Shown here piece after piece: positions 42,425 to 51,157 of a stretch of 64,000 bases of DNA (positions are counted from its first letter, which is position 1; each line of letters opens with the position of its first letter). The position numbers and the translations under genes are program-made. Origin of the DNA: Halorussus amylolyticus. GTDB lineage: Archaea; Halobacteriota; Halobacteria; Halobacteriales; Haladaptataceae. The notes under the pieces are model-generated. The model was given only the letters and a program-made list of their open reading frames with translations, did no database searches and was not told the DNA's origin. The stretch spans positions 186,001 to 250,000 of the forward strand of contig NZ_RXOB02000022.1 in NCBI RefSeq assembly GCF_004143485.2. The letters are read 5' to 3'.

Positions 42425-43375
42425 TCAGTCCGCGGTCGATTCGTCTTGGCCGCTCTCCGCGACCGAGACCACGTCCGACCGTCGCTCTCGGAACTTCCCG
42501 ATTAGCACCGCGCCGACGTAGATTGCGACCGCGACGAGGACGATGACGCCCCCGGCGGTGGCTTCGAACTCGTAGGCCATCGTGATGCCCACGATGACCG
42601 CGAGTTCGGCGAGGACGATAGAAGCGAGGAGCGCGCCCCGGAAGCTCCGGGCGAGCTGTGCCGCGCCCGCGACCGGGACGACCAGCATCGCGGCGACGAG
42701 GATGACGCCCATGATTTGCATCGCGCCGACGACCACCAGCGCGGTCAGCATCGCGGTCATCCGGTTGTACCACTTGACGTTCAGGCCCGCGACTTTCGCG
42801 GCGGTCTCGTCGAAGGTGACGTACACCAACTGCTTGTACGCGACCGCGACCACCGCGACGATGAGCGCGAAGAGGACGAGCAGGAGCGAGGCGTTCTCGA
42901 CCGAGACGGTCGCGAGGTTGCCAAAGAGGTACTGATTCACCCCGACTGCGAGTCCGCCCGCGTTTATCGAGATGAGGACCGTGCCGAGCGCGAACCCGGT
43001 CGAGAGCACGATAGCCATCGACACGTCGTTGTACACGTCGGTCTTCTCGGAGATGACCTCGATGAGCAGGGCCGCGATTGCGGCCACGACGACCGCCGAG
43101 AGGTACGGCGAGACGCCCGTGTCGAAGACGGCGTTGACGAACAGGCCCACCGCCACGCCCGCGAACGCGGTGTGCGCGAGCGCGTCGCCGATGAGCGCCA
43201 ACTGGCGGTGGACGAGGAAGGTGCCGATGAGCGGAGCCATCACGCCGATACAGAGACCCACCAGAATCGCGCGCTGCATGAAGCCGTACTGGAGCATCTC
43301 GATGCCGAACGCGGCGGCGAACCATCCGAGCAGGGACTGCCACGCCGCGACGACGCCCGAAATCGCGTCGAGCAT
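42425..43375 (-). CDS. Metal ABC transporter permease (ABC-3/ZnuB-MntB family)
   Basis: A 316-residue polytopic permease of the zinc/manganese/iron ABC-3 family with about eight hydrophobic helices (IGVMAPLIGTFLVHRQLALIGDALAHTAFAG is the conserved first block). The His/Asp residues in this block line the transport path in relatives. It is the last gene of a three-gene operon; its ATG directly abuts the ATPase stop. Works with the ATPase and binding lipoprotein to import a divalent metal, most likely Mn or Zn. Confidence 0.92.
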   Translation of the reverse strand: MLDAISGVVAAWQSLLGWFAAAFGIEMLQYGFMQRAILVGLCIGVMAPLIGTFLVHRQLALIGDALAHTAFAGVAVGLFVNAVFDTGVSPYLSAVVVAAIAALLIEVISEKTDVYNDVSMAIVLSTGFALGTVLISINAGGLAVGVNQYLFGNLATVSVENASLLLVLFALIVAVVAVAYKQLVYVTFDETAAKVAGLNVKWYNRMTAMLTALVVVGAMQIMGVILVAAMLVVPVAGAAQLARSFRGALLASIVLAELAVIVGITMAYEFEATAGGVIVLVAVAIYVGAVLIGKFRERRSDVVSVAESGQDESTAD

Positions 43376-44113
43376 CTACTCGCTCACCCCCATGATTTTC
43401 GGGGTCGCGCCGTACGCTTCGGCGAGCGCGGTACTCTCCACGAAGTCGTCGGGACTGCCGTGGAACAGCACCTCGCGGTTCATGCAGAGGACGGTCGAAG
43501 CGCGCTCGACCACCGTCCCAACGTCGTGTTCGATGAGGAGGACGGTCAGGCCGAACTCGTGGAGGTCGGCGAGGAGTTCGAAAAAGGCCGCGACCGATTC
43601 GGCGTCCACGCCGACCGTGGGTTCGTCGAGCACGAGAAGTTCGGCCTCGGCGGCGAGCGCCCGCGCGATGTACGTTCGCTGGCGCTGGCCGCCCGACAGG
43701 CGCGCCACGCGCCTGTCGGCGAGGTGGCTCATGCCGACGGTTTCGAGCGCCTCGCGCGCCTTCCGGCGGTCGTCCTCGGTGATGCGCCCGAAGCCGACGT
43801 GGGGGTATCGACCCATCAGCACGGCCTCGCGGACCGTGATGGGCATCTCGGAGGTGTCGGTGGTCACGCTCTGGGCGACGTAGCCGATTCGCTCGCCGTC
43901 GTCGAACGCGGTGGCGTGTTCGCCGAACAGTCTCGCCTCGCCCGAATCGGGTTCGAGCAGGCCGAGCAGGAGTTTCAGCAGCGTGCTCTTGCCCGACCCG
44001 TTCGGGCCGACGATGCCGAGAAATTCGCCCGCCTCCACGGTGAGATTCACGTCCTCGACTACCGGGGTCGCGGTGTAGCCGAACGTGAGGTTCCGAGTTT
44101 CTACGACGTTCAT
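43376..44113 (-). CDS. Metal ABC transporter ATP-binding protein
   Basis: A 245-residue ABC ATPase. Walker A GPNGSGKST (about 36-44), Q-loop in YVAQSV, signature LSGGQRQR (about 140), Walker B LLVLDEP and the H-loop in LLIEHDVG are all in place. Four-base overlap with the binding-protein gene upstream. Closest in design to ZnuC/MntA-type ATPases. A longer frame upstream overlaps the binding protein and is not used. Confidence 0.93.
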   Translation of the reverse strand: MNVVETRNLTFGYTATPVVEDVNLTVEAGEFLGIVGPNGSGKSTLLKLLLGLLEPDSGEARLFGEHATAFDDGERIGYVAQSVTTDTSEMPITVREAVLMGRYPHVGFGRITEDDRRKAREALETVGMSHLADRRVARLSGGQRQRTYIARALAAEAELLVLDEPTVGVDAESVAAFFELLADLHEFGLTVLLIEHDVGTVVERASTVLCMNREVLFHGSPDDFVESTALAEAYGATPKIMGVSE

Positions 44114-45147
44114 TCGAAGTTCCTCCAGTCTTCGTGGTCGGCCTCCTCGGGCGTCTTGTTTCCGAGCACGACCTCGAACGTGGGCATGTTGATTTTCCGC
44201 GCGATGTCGGTGTAGCCCCACTCCTGTTCGACCCACTCCTTGCGGACGCCCGCGAACGGCGTCACCGGGAAGTACGCCTCGACCGGCGTCTCGGCCAGAA
44301 TCTGCTCGGCGGGCCGACGGCTCTCGAAGACGGCCGCGCCGATGTACCGGATGTCGTTCTCCTCGACCAGTTCCTTCGCGCGCGTCATGTCGGTGGGCTT
44401 CACGTCGTCGCTCGCGGCGAGATTGAAGACGAGGGGGTGCATCTCGACGTCGTAGCGCACCCCGATGTACTGGAAGGCGTTGTGGGCGGCCAACTGGACG
44501 ACCCGCCGGTCGGCGGCGTCGAAGATGGCTTGGTACTCGGCGTTGATATCGTCCAGCACGCCCGCGAACGCGTCGGCGTTCTCGCGCAGACGGCTCTCAG
44601 AGTCGGGGTGGAGGTCCACGAACGCCTCGGTGATATTCTCGACCGACTGCTTGGCGCGCTCGGGGTCGAGCCAGAAGTGTGGGTCCTTGCCGCCGCCGAC
44701 CGCCTCGTCGTCGCCGACGCTCGCGTGGATGTCGATGAGGTCGATGCCCTCGCGGACGTTCACGAGCGCGGTGTCGGCGTCGTCGTCTTCCACCGTCCGA
44801 ATCGCGCGGTCGGCCCACGGCTGGAACTCCTCGCCGACGTGGACGAACGCGTCGGCTTCGATGATGTCGCGGGTGACGCTCGCGTCGGGTTCCCACCCGT
44901 GGCCGTGGAGGCCCGCGGGAACGAGATTTTCGACCTCGATTGGGGTTCCGTCCGCGACCTTGCGCGCGAAGTCGTAGAAGCTGAAAAACGACGCGACGGC
45001 CTTGGGTCCCGAGTCGCCTTCGTCGCCCGAGCCGCTTCCGACGACGCCCGAACAGCCAGCGAGTCCGGCCGAGAGCGCGGCCCCGCCAGCCGCGAGGACG
45101 CGCCGACGCGACCACCCCGTAATCGGGGAGTCCTTCGAATGAGTCAT
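44110..45147 (-). CDS. Metal ABC transporter substrate-binding lipoprotein (ZnuA/TroA-like)
   Basis: A 345-residue cluster A-I (TroA-type) binding protein. The Tat-like N-terminus (SRRRVLAAGG) and lipobox (LAGC) anchor it outside the membrane. Metal ligands are expected at GLHGHGWEPD, at DPHFWLDPERA and in the C-terminal lobe. The loop between includes an acidic, not histidine-rich, segment, which favours Mn over Zn weakly. First gene of the operon; a TATA box at 45171-45184 and a palindrome at 45204-45217 precede it. Confidence 0.93.
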   Translation of the reverse strand: MTHSKDSPITGWSRRRVLAAGGAALSAGLAGCSGVVGSGSGDEGDSGPKAVASFFSFYDFARKVADGTPIEVENLVPAGLHGHGWEPDASVTRDIIEADAFVHVGEEFQPWADRAIRTVEDDDADTALVNVREGIDLIDIHASVGDDEAVGGGKDPHFWLDPERAKQSVENITEAFVDLHPDSESRLRENADAFAGVLDDINAEYQAIFDAADRRVVQLAAHNAFQYIGVRYDVEMHPLVFNLAASDDVKPTDMTRAKELVEENDIRYIGAAVFESRRPAEQILAETPVEAYFPVTPFAGVRKEWVEQEWGYTDIARKINMPTFEVVLGNKTPEEADHEDWRNFE

Positions 45148-45170
45148 GCTTGCACGGTAGTAGTCCCTCC

Positions 45171-45184
45171 TAAGTATTTAGTTC
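45171..45184 (-). promoter_or_regulatory. TATA box of the metal-transporter operon
   Basis: On the minus strand AACTAAATACTTA is 24-37 bases ahead of the ATG at 45147, the only TATA-like sequence at the right distance. Confidence 0.5.
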
Positions 45185-45203
45185 CTTCTGTCGAACCCAA
45201 AGT

Positions 45204-45217
45204 TTAGACGTGTCTAA
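45204..45217. promoter_or_regulatory. Metal-regulator-like palindrome between transporter and ferritin genes
   Basis: TTAGAC-GT-GTCTAA is a perfect 14-bp palindrome with the same half-site layout as TTAGGC-NN-GCCTAA at 14532 and 24665. It stands in the divergent gap between a metal-uptake operon and a DPS-like ferritin, the expected targets of a DtxR/SirR family regulator. It lies upstream of the transporter TATA box, so it might activate or act by looping. Confidence 0.6.
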
Positions 45218-45343
45218 TTCTCTCGGGCGAACGCTCTGACATGACGATTCAACGAACGGTCTTCTCCCACTCAGAACGCGCGTTCCGAATTTGGGAAGAA
45301 TAGTTAAGGGTTCGAAAGTGGTGCTTCGGACGGGGGAGAACCA

Positions 45344-46003
45344 ATGGCAGACGACGACCGACGACACGGCTCAGGAAGCGTCGAACCGGGCGACACCAGC
45401 AAGCGCGTGGGAATGGAGGCGCTCCGCGAACGCGGACTCGACCCGGAGGAACTCCGCGAGCGACTCATCGACGCTGTCGGTGCGGAGTTCAGCACGTACT
45501 ACTACTACACGAATCTTCGGATGCACCTCGCGGGCCACGAGGACTACAAGGAGATTACCGAGGACGCCCGTCTCGAAGACAGGGCGCACTTCGAACTGGT
45601 CGCGCCCAGGGTGTACGAACTCGGCGGAAGCCTCCCGGCCGACATCGGCGACTTCATGGACCGGGCGTCGTGCCCGCACGCGGAACTGCCGGTGCCGATG
45701 GAGGGGGGTTCGCCCGACCCCGCGGACCTCGACGCCGAGAGCATCCTCGAAGTCCTGCTGGAGGCCGAGCGGTGTGCCATCCGGACGTGGAGCGAAATCT
45801 GCGACATGACCCACGGCAAAGACCCGCGAACGTACGACATGGCGAGTCGTATCCTGCAGGAGGAAATCGAACACGAGGCGTGGTTCGTGGAACTTCTCAG
45901 CATGGAGCGCGACGGCGAAATCAATCCCGCAGGCCACTTCGTCCGGGGCGAACCCGGCGACGCGCCGTACTCCACGAACCGGCGCATCAACGACTCGGCG
46001 TAG
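45344..46003 (+). CDS. DPS-like ferritin-family protein (thioferritin type)
   Basis: A 219-residue four-helix-bundle protein. Iron ligands are suggested by E in [12 protein letters not shown], ExxxHFE in EDRAHFE, E in [10 protein letters not shown] and EEIEHEAWF. Cysteines at SCPHAEL and in AERCAI..EIC resemble the disulfide near the diiron site of archaeal DPS-like (thioferritin) proteins, which detoxify peroxide while storing iron. The N-terminal 25 residues are a disordered tail. Start ATG 45344 has a GGGGGAG sequence six bases upstream. Sits opposite the metal-uptake operon across a shared palindrome. Confidence 0.85.
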   Translation: MADDDRRHGSGSVEPGDTSKRVGMEALRERGLDPEELRERLIDAVGAEFSTYYYYTNLRMHLAGHEDYKEITEDARLEDRAHFELVAPRVYELGGSLPADIGDFMDRASCPHAELPVPMEGGSPDPADLDAESILEVLLEAERCAIRTWSEICDMTHGKDPRTYDMASRILQEEIEHEAWFVELLSMERDGEINPAGHFVRGEPGDAPYSTNRRINDSA

Positions 46004-46041
46004 CGTCGATACCGTCGAATTGGCGTGGCAGGCGTCTCGGC

Positions 46042-46076
46042 GGGCGACGATTCGGCGTGACGCCGAATCGTCGCCC
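46042..46076 (+). terminator. 17-bp hairpin after the ferritin gene
   Basis: GGGCGACGATTCGGCGT pairs with ACGCCGAATCGTCGCCC around a single G, 38 bases after the ferritin stop and before the ferredoxin gene. Confidence 0.45.
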
Positions 46077-46142
46077 TTCGAGGCTCACACGCCACTCGCA
46101 AAGGCCGACACGCTCATTCGTTTTTGGACGCTATTCGATTGC

Positions 46143-46505
46143 GTGAGTAGCCACACAGTCGTCGTCGAGGTGCCCGAAGACTGCGACGTGGACGAGGCGG
46201 GAACGACGGTCGAACTCGAAGTCGGCGACTCGGAGTACGTCCTCGCAGCCGCGCGCGAGGCGGGCGTCTGGCTCCCCGCCGACTGCCAGCAAGGGTGGTG
46301 TACCACTTGCGCGGCCGAACTGCTCGAAGGCGAGGTGGACCAGTCGGACGCCCGGCGGTACTACGAGGCCGACGCCGAGGCGAACCTGATTCTGACCTGC
46401 GTCGCCAAACCCCGGTCGAACCTCCGGATTCGGGCGTGCCAGGAGGCGGCGATGCTCGACCACCGCGCCGAACACGACAAGCCCCCGGGTCGGTCGAAAC
46501 GGTGA
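46143..46505 (+). CDS. 2Fe-2S plant-type ferredoxin
   Basis: A 120-residue electron carrier. The cluster cysteines follow the plant-type pattern at 48, 53, 56 and 86 (CQQGWCTTC ... LTCVA). Start is GTG at 46143; the upstream part of the frame is a hairpin and is excluded. The C-terminal 20 residues are an unusual basic tail (PPGRSKR). It could serve the oxidoreductases of the region, but no specific partner can be assigned. Confidence 0.92.
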   Translation: MSSHTVVVEVPEDCDVDEAGTTVELEVGDSEYVLAAAREAGVWLPADCQQGWCTTCAAELLEGEVDQSDARRYYEADAEANLILTCVAKPRSNLRIRACQEAAMLDHRAEHDKPPGRSKR

Positions 46506-46558
46506 CGCCGAACGGGCCGGCCGCAATCCAAATCCCCGAGCGCGTCGTAGCTCCGGAC

Positions 46559-47053
46559 ATGAAGTATCTCGTCGCGGTGGACGGTTCCGAATCCAGCATG
46601 GACGCCGTGCGCTACGCGGCCGAGCAGGCCGCGGCGACCGGCGCGACGGTCGCCGCGGTCACGGTGGTCGTCCCCGAGCAGTACTTCACGGGCGGCGACG
46701 ACCCGCCGACGAGCTACGCCGAGGCCGACGAGGAGTTCGTGACCGAGGACATCGAGGACGCCGAGACCGAAGCCCAAGAAATTCTGGACGAGGCCGAGGA
46801 AATCGGCGAGGAGACCGGGGTCGAAGTCGAGACCGGGATGCTGTACGGCGAACCGGTGGACGAACTGGTCGAGTACGCCGAAGGGCGTCGCTCTTCGAAC
46901 AGTCGGACGCGGTCCGACGACGCCGAGCGAGAGTCGTTCGACGCCATCTTCGTCGGCCACCGCGGTCTCTCCGAGGAGTACGAGGGACTGGTCGGAAGCA
47001 CCGCCAAGGACATCGTGGGCCGGGCCAGCGTGCCCGTGACCGTGGTTCGGTAG
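46559..47053 (+). CDS. Universal stress protein (UspA) family
   Basis: A 164-residue protein with the Usp alpha/beta fold. [16 protein letters not shown] at the start and [34 protein letters not shown] at the end, the latter with a G-x2-G-x9-GS-type ATP loop (split here: FVGHRG then GLVGST). An acidic insert around residues 45-80 is halophilic. It follows the ferredoxin gene by 53 bases on the same strand. Confidence 0.92.
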   Translation: MKYLVAVDGSESSMDAVRYAAEQAAATGATVAAVTVVVPEQYFTGGDDPPTSYAEADEEFVTEDIEDAETEAQEILDEAEEIGEETGVEVETGMLYGEPVDELVEYAEGRRSSNSRTRSDDAERESFDAIFVGHRGLSEEYEGLVGSTAKDIVGRASVPVTVVR

Positions 47054-47102
47054 CTCTGCCACCTCCGGTATCCTGATACGGGGGCGGGTCGTCGGACGGG
47101 GT

Positions 47103-48404
47103 ATGGACGTAGAGATTTCGCCCTCGACGCTCTCGGGGGTCGCGCGAGCGCCCTCCTCGAAGAGCTACACGCACCGAGCGATTCTGGCCGCGGGCTACTC
47201 CGGCGGCGCGTTGGTGTACGACCCCCTCGTGAGCGCCGACACCAAGGCGACGATGCGAGCCGTCGAAGCCTTCGGCGGGGACGTCACCCGCGAGTCCGAC
47301 CACCTCGACGTGGACGGCTTCGACGGCCGCCCGGCGGTCCCGGCCGACGTGCTCGACTGCGGAAACAGCGGGACCACGATGCGCCTCGTGACCGGGGCGG
47401 CCGCACTCGCCGACGGCGCGACCGTGCTGACCGGCGATGGCTCCCTGCGCTCGCGACCCCACGGGCCGCTCCTCTCGGCCATCGAGGACCTCGGCGGGCG
47501 CGCCGAGAGCACGCGAAACAACGGGCAGGCCCCGCTCGTCGTCGGCGGTCCGCTCTCGGGCGGGTCGGTGTCGATGCCCGGCGACGTGTCCTCGCAGTTC
47601 GTCTCGGCCCTGCTGATGGCCGGGGCGGTCACCGACGAGGGCATCGAAATCGAACTCGAAACCGAACTCAAGTCCGCGCCGTACGTCGATATCACGCTCG
47701 AACTCCTCGACGAGTTCGGCGTCGAGACCGAGAAGACCGCCGACAGCTACCGCGTCGAGGGCGGTCAGTTCTACGAACCCGAGGACGGCGAGTACCACGT
47801 CCCCGGCGACTTCTCCTCGATTTCGTACCTGCTCGCGGCGGGCGCAATCGCGGCCGCGGAAGACGAAGGCGACGACGGCGCGGTGCGCGTCAGGGGCGCG
47901 TACCCGAGCGCGCAGGGCGACTCGAAAATCGTCGGCATCCTCGACCGGATGGGCGCGGACGTGGACTGGAACCGCGACGACGGCGTGATTACGGTCGAGA
48001 GGTCCGACCTCTCGGGCGTCGAGGTGGACGTGGGCGACACTCCCGACCTCCTGCCGACCATCGCGGCGCTCGGCGCTGTCGCGGACGGAGAGACCCGAAT
48101 CGTCAACTGCGAACACGTCCGGTACAAGGAGACCGACCGGGTGAGCGCGATGGCCGAGGAACTCCGTCACCTCGGCGCGGAGACCGAGGAGACACAAGAC
48201 ACCCTCACGATTCGGGGCGACGAGTCCACGCTGGAGGGCGGCGTCGTGGACGGCCGGGGCGACCACCGAGTCGTGATGTCGCTCGCGGTGGCGGCGCTCG
48301 CGGGGTCGGGACCGACGATGATTTCGGACGCAGAACACGTGGACGTGTCGTTTCCGAACTTCTTCGACGTGCTGTACGACCTCGGTGCGACCGTCGAGCG
48401 GTAG
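47103..48404 (+). CDS. aroA: 3-phosphoshikimate 1-carboxyvinyltransferase (EPSP synthase)
   Basis: A 433-residue shikimate-pathway enzyme joining shikimate-3-phosphate and PEP. The motifs [13 protein letters not shown] (N-terminal phosphate site), [12 protein letters not shown] (PEP site) and the C-terminal [14 protein letters not shown] are all present, as is [15 protein letters not shown]. Length and motif order are standard. With tyrA it covers parts of aromatic amino-acid synthesis, though the genes are not linked. Confidence 0.95.
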   Translation: MDVEISPSTLSGVARAPSSKSYTHRAILAAGYSGGALVYDPLVSADTKATMRAVEAFGGDVTRESDHLDVDGFDGRPAVPADVLDCGNSGTTMRLVTGAAALADGATVLTGDGSLRSRPHGPLLSAIEDLGGRAESTRNNGQAPLVVGGPLSGGSVSMPGDVSSQFVSALLMAGAVTDEGIEIELETELKSAPYVDITLELLDEFGVETEKTADSYRVEGGQFYEPEDGEYHVPGDFSSISYLLAAGAIAAAEDEGDDGAVRVRGAYPSAQGDSKIVGILDRMGADVDWNRDDGVITVERSDLSGVEVDVGDTPDLLPTIAALGAVADGETRIVNCEHVRYKETDRVSAMAEELRHLGAETEETQDTLTIRGDESTLEGGVVDGRGDHRVVMSLAVAALAGSGPTMISDAEHVDVSFPNFFDVLYDLGATVER

Positions 48405-48429
48405 TCGAGTCGCCGCGTTCGCCCTCGGA

Positions 48430-48618
48430 CTACTCGTCGCGGGACCGCTTCGCGAGTCGGTAGCCGACCATCGTCCCGGCCATCGACGCAATCTTTCCGT
48501 AGAGGTTCTTCTTGTACTGTCGGTCCCTATCGTCGCGTTTCGACGCGACGTACCCGCCGAGTAGCGCCGCGAAGAAGCTTATCACGATATGCGTGCGGAG
48601 GCTGATTCGGAGCGACAT
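48430..48618 (-). CDS. 62-residue one-to-two-helix membrane protein
   Basis: A short protein with a hydrophobic stretch (THIVISFFAALLGGYVA), a charged middle (KRDDRDRQYKKN) and a second weaker hydrophobic segment (KIASMAGTMVGYRLA). The longer frame runs back to 48816 through a 25-bp inverted repeat and is not believed; MSLRISLR at 48618 is the likely start. Function unknown. It converges with aroA. Confidence 0.6.
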   Translation of the reverse strand: MSLRISLRTHIVISFFAALLGGYVASKRDDRDRQYKKNLYGKIASMAGTMVGYRLAKRSRDE

Positions 48619-48665
48619 ACCGAATCGTCTTCGGCCGCGAGTAAAGTGATTTCGGTTGACACGAA

Positions 48666-48719
48666 CGGCGGTTCGACCCGGTCGGCGGGCGAGCGCCCGC
48701 CGACCGGGCCGAACCGCCG
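48666..48719. repeat. 25-bp inverted repeat in a divergent gap
   Basis: CGGCGGTTCG-a-CCCGGTCGGCGGGCG faces its complement (CGCCCGCCGACCGGG-c-CGAACCGCCG) with one mismatch and a two-base loop, between the start regions of two divergent small genes. A terminator is unlikely there; an operator, cruciform or 5'-leader hairpin is more likely. Confidence 0.5.
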
Positions 48720-48754
48720 AACCGCTTTTTTCGGTGCGCGAGATACTCACTCGT

Positions 48755-48919
48755 ATGTCTCCGGCGACGCACACCTGCACCTGCGGAGCGAGGCTTCGAT
48801 ACAAGCAAGACCTCACGAAAGAGCAGGCGGGGGTCTATCCGACGTGGAAGTGCAAGGACTGCGGGACGCCGGTCCCCGGACAAATCGCCGAGCGGATTCG
48901 CCACCAGCATCCGTCGTAG
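48755..48919 (+). CDS. Small zinc-ribbon protein
   Basis: A 54-residue protein with a CTCG near the start and WKCKDCG in the middle, a pair of cysteine knuckles that would bind one zinc. Such micro-zinc proteins are common and functionally varied in haloarchaea. ATG at 48755 is chosen since the upstream frame reads through the inverted repeat. Monocistronic. Confidence 0.75.
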   Translation: MSPATHTCTCGARLRYKQDLTKEQAGVYPTWKCKDCGTPVPGQIAERIRHQHPS

Positions 48920-48987
48920 TCGCCTCTGGCGGCAGTCTAACTGTAGAACCGTCACCGCTTTTAGTTCGGCAGTCGAATCGCTGACAG

Positions 48988-50268
48988 ATGCTTCGAACAG
49001 ACGCCGCCGACGCGCTGTTGGCCGAGCACAGCGAAGACGGCTGTCTCTTCCCGGACTACGACGGCTACTGCCTCGGAAACGTTCCTCACACGGTCACCTC
49101 GGTACTGGGGTGTGACACCGGCCGAACGCTCCCGGCCGACGCGCTCGCTGGCGTGGCTACAGATGTCGGGACCGTCCTCGTCGTGCTGGTGGACGGGTTC
49201 GGATTCGAGCAGTGGCGGCGCGAGCGCGACTGCCACGCCTTTTTGGACCGCCTCTCGGCCGAGGCCCGAGTCACCCCGCTCACGTCTATCTACCCGAGCG
49301 AAACCGCCGCCGCGATGAACACGTTCCACAGCGGGTCGCTCCCCGCCGAACACGGCGTCATCGGGTGGAACGTCTACGAACCGACCGCGGACGAGTCGTT
49401 CGAGGCGCTTCCGTTCGTGACCAAGGACGGCGAGCGCCCGGCGCGCGTCGCCCCGGAAGACGTTGCCAACGCGACTTCGCTCTACACCGAACTCGCCGAC
49501 GCTGGCGTCGCGTGCCACCACGTCGTTCCCTTCAAATCGACGAGCGAGGGCGCGACAGCCCACACCTACGAGTCGCTCGACGGCTTTCCCGAGCGACTCC
49601 GGGATGCGCTCGACGCCGCCCGCGACGAGGCCGATAGCGAAGTCGAGGGCGGGGGAGGCGAGCGCGCGCGTTCGTACTGCTTCGCCTACCTCGACCACGT
49701 GGACCACGCGGCTCACCATTCCGGGACGAACTCGACGGACTACCGCGAGACGGTCGGCGAGGTGTTCGACACGCTCTCGAAGGCGCTCTCGGCGCTCGAC
49801 CGCGGTGTGGCCGAAGACACCCTGCTCGTAGTGACCGCCGACCACGGCCACGTGAACACCGACCCCGAGCGAAACGTGAATCTGGACGACTTCGATACGG
49901 TCCTCGATTCGCTCCGGCGACACGCCGACGGCACGCCGGTTCGGTTCTCGGGAAGCCCGCGAAACGTGCACCTCCACCTACAGGACGGCAGGGACGCCGA
50001 GGTCGAGTCGGCTATGCGCGAAAATCTGGACGCGCAAGTGTTCTCGCGGGCGGAAGTCCTCGACCGCGACCTGTTCGGCGACGTGGCTCCCTCCGAGACG
50101 TTCCGCCGACGACTCGGCGACGTGGTGGTCTCTCACCGCGACCTGTCGGTCTGGTACGGCGACGCAGAACCTGAGGAGATGGAGCTAATCGGGATGCACG
50201 GCGGTCTGAACCCCGAGGAGATGTTGATTCCATTCGCGGTGGGGCGGGTCGCCGAACTGGTGAACTAG
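48988..50268 (+). CDS. Alkaline-phosphatase-superfamily phosphodiesterase/nucleotide pyrophosphatase
   Basis: A 426-residue type I phosphodiesterase/nucleotide pyrophosphatase fold. LVVLVDGFGFEQW (metal D), TSIYPSETAAAMNTFHSGSLPAEHG with the nucleophile threonine or serine in PSETAA, YLDHVDHAAHHSG (metal D and H) and VVTADHGHV (metal D and H) mark the active site. No signal peptide, so cytoplasmic. Substrate not clear. Stops with the convergent DUF2797 gene in a four-base CTAG overlap. Confidence 0.88.
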   Translation: MLRTDAADALLAEHSEDGCLFPDYDGYCLGNVPHTVTSVLGCDTGRTLPADALAGVATDVGTVLVVLVDGFGFEQWRRERDCHAFLDRLSAEARVTPLTSIYPSETAAAMNTFHSGSLPAEHGVIGWNVYEPTADESFEALPFVTKDGERPARVAPEDVANATSLYTELADAGVACHHVVPFKSTSEGATAHTYESLDGFPERLRDALDAARDEADSEVEGGGGERARSYCFAYLDHVDHAAHHSGTNSTDYRETVGEVFDTLSKALSALDRGVAEDTLLVVTADHGHVNTDPERNVNLDDFDTVLDSLRRHADGTPVRFSGSPRNVHLHLQDGRDAEVESAMRENLDAQVFSRAEVLDRDLFGDVAPSETFRRRLGDVVVSHRDLSVWYGDAEPEEMELIGMHGGLNPEEMLIPFAVGRVAELVN

Positions 50269-51020
50269 AACGCGCCCAGACTCGACTGCAATTCCCGGTC
50301 GCTCGCTTCGGCTCGGACCTCGTAGCCCACCAAATCTCGGAGGTCCACGGCGTACGTCGTGCCGCCGCGTTCGAGGACAAATACGCGGCCCTGCACGCCG
50401 ACCACCTCGCCGGTGACCACCGTCTCGGGGACCGCGCCAGATTTCAGCTCGAAGCCGTAGTCGAAGTCGAACGTCTCCTCGTGGTCGAACGCCGCGAGCG
50501 TGTCGGACCACGCCGACTCGTCCACCGACCGGTGGAGGCCCGCGATTTTGTCGGGGACGCGCACCCGGTCGGTGTACTCGCGGGCGATTCGGGCCTCGAT
50601 TTCGCGGGCGATGCGTCCGTTCGAGACGGTTCGGAGGTGCGCGGCCCTGTCCGCGCCCTGCTCGCGCAGGCGGGTGCGGAGCCGCCACGCGCGGGTGACG
50701 CCCACCTTGAACGTCGCGGGCGCGAATGCCGCGAGGTAGATGGCGTGGTCGTCGTAGCAGTCCATCTCGTCCTTGAGGCAGGTGCCGGTACACCGAGCGC
50801 ACACCCACGTCGAGGTGTGAGCGTCGCAGTAGGGCGTGTCGCCCTCGTCACAGGCGCGGTGGCCCGTTTCGTCGGTGACTCCGGCGCAGTGGCGTTTCCC
50901 GAGCGAGTAGGCGAGATTCCGACCGGCTTCCAGCGGTTCGCGGGTCACGCGTCCGGTGTCAGCAACGCGGAGCGCGGGTCGGCGGTCGTCGCGTTCGGTT
51001 TCGTAGCCGACGACTTGCAC
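50265..51020 (-). CDS. DUF2797 family zinc-binding protein
   Basis: A 251-residue protein of the DUF2797 family, found in archaea and some bacteria. Conserved N-terminal VVGYE, a cysteine-rich segment (HCAGV..RACDEG..YCDAH..VCARCTGTCL) probably holding zinc, and HAIYLAAFAPATFKVGVTRAWRLRTRLREQGAD, an N-terminal GIY-YIG-like helix-strand region, are visible. GTG at 51020 (giving MQVVGYE-like start) is used; ATG at 51080 is an alternative supported by a TATA box near 51115. Function unknown. Confidence 0.82.
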   Translation of the reverse strand: MQVVGYETERDDRRPALRVADTGRVTREPLEAGRNLAYSLGKRHCAGVTDETGHRACDEGDTPYCDAHTSTWVCARCTGTCLKDEMDCYDDHAIYLAAFAPATFKVGVTRAWRLRTRLREQGADRAAHLRTVSNGRIAREIEARIAREYTDRVRVPDKIAGLHRSVDESAWSDTLAAFDHEETFDFDYGFELKSGAVPETVVTGEVVGVQGRVFVLERGGTTYAVDLRDLVGYEVRAEASDRELQSSLGAF

Positions 51021-51109
51021 GCGTTCGGCTAGGCGGTGGCTCGCTAAAGGCGTACCGCTCGGTCGGTATCGTCGTCGCATCTGTCGAAATCGAGGAGATG
51101 CCGTCCACA

Positions 51110-51155
51110 CCTTTAATATTTCAATAGTATTTTTCTGTAAGTAAGACTTATATTG
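51110..51155. promoter_or_regulatory. AT-rich divergent promoter region (DUF2797 and subtilase)
   Basis: TTTAATATT (51112-51120) can act as TATA in either direction. On the minus strand it would start transcripts about 26 bases below, near 51090, serving the DUF2797 gene. A second box ACTTATATT (51147-51155) sits so close to the ATG at 51158 that a transcript from it would begin near 51177; this would favour the GTG at 51200 as the protease start. Confidence 0.45.
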
Positions 51156-51157
51156 CG

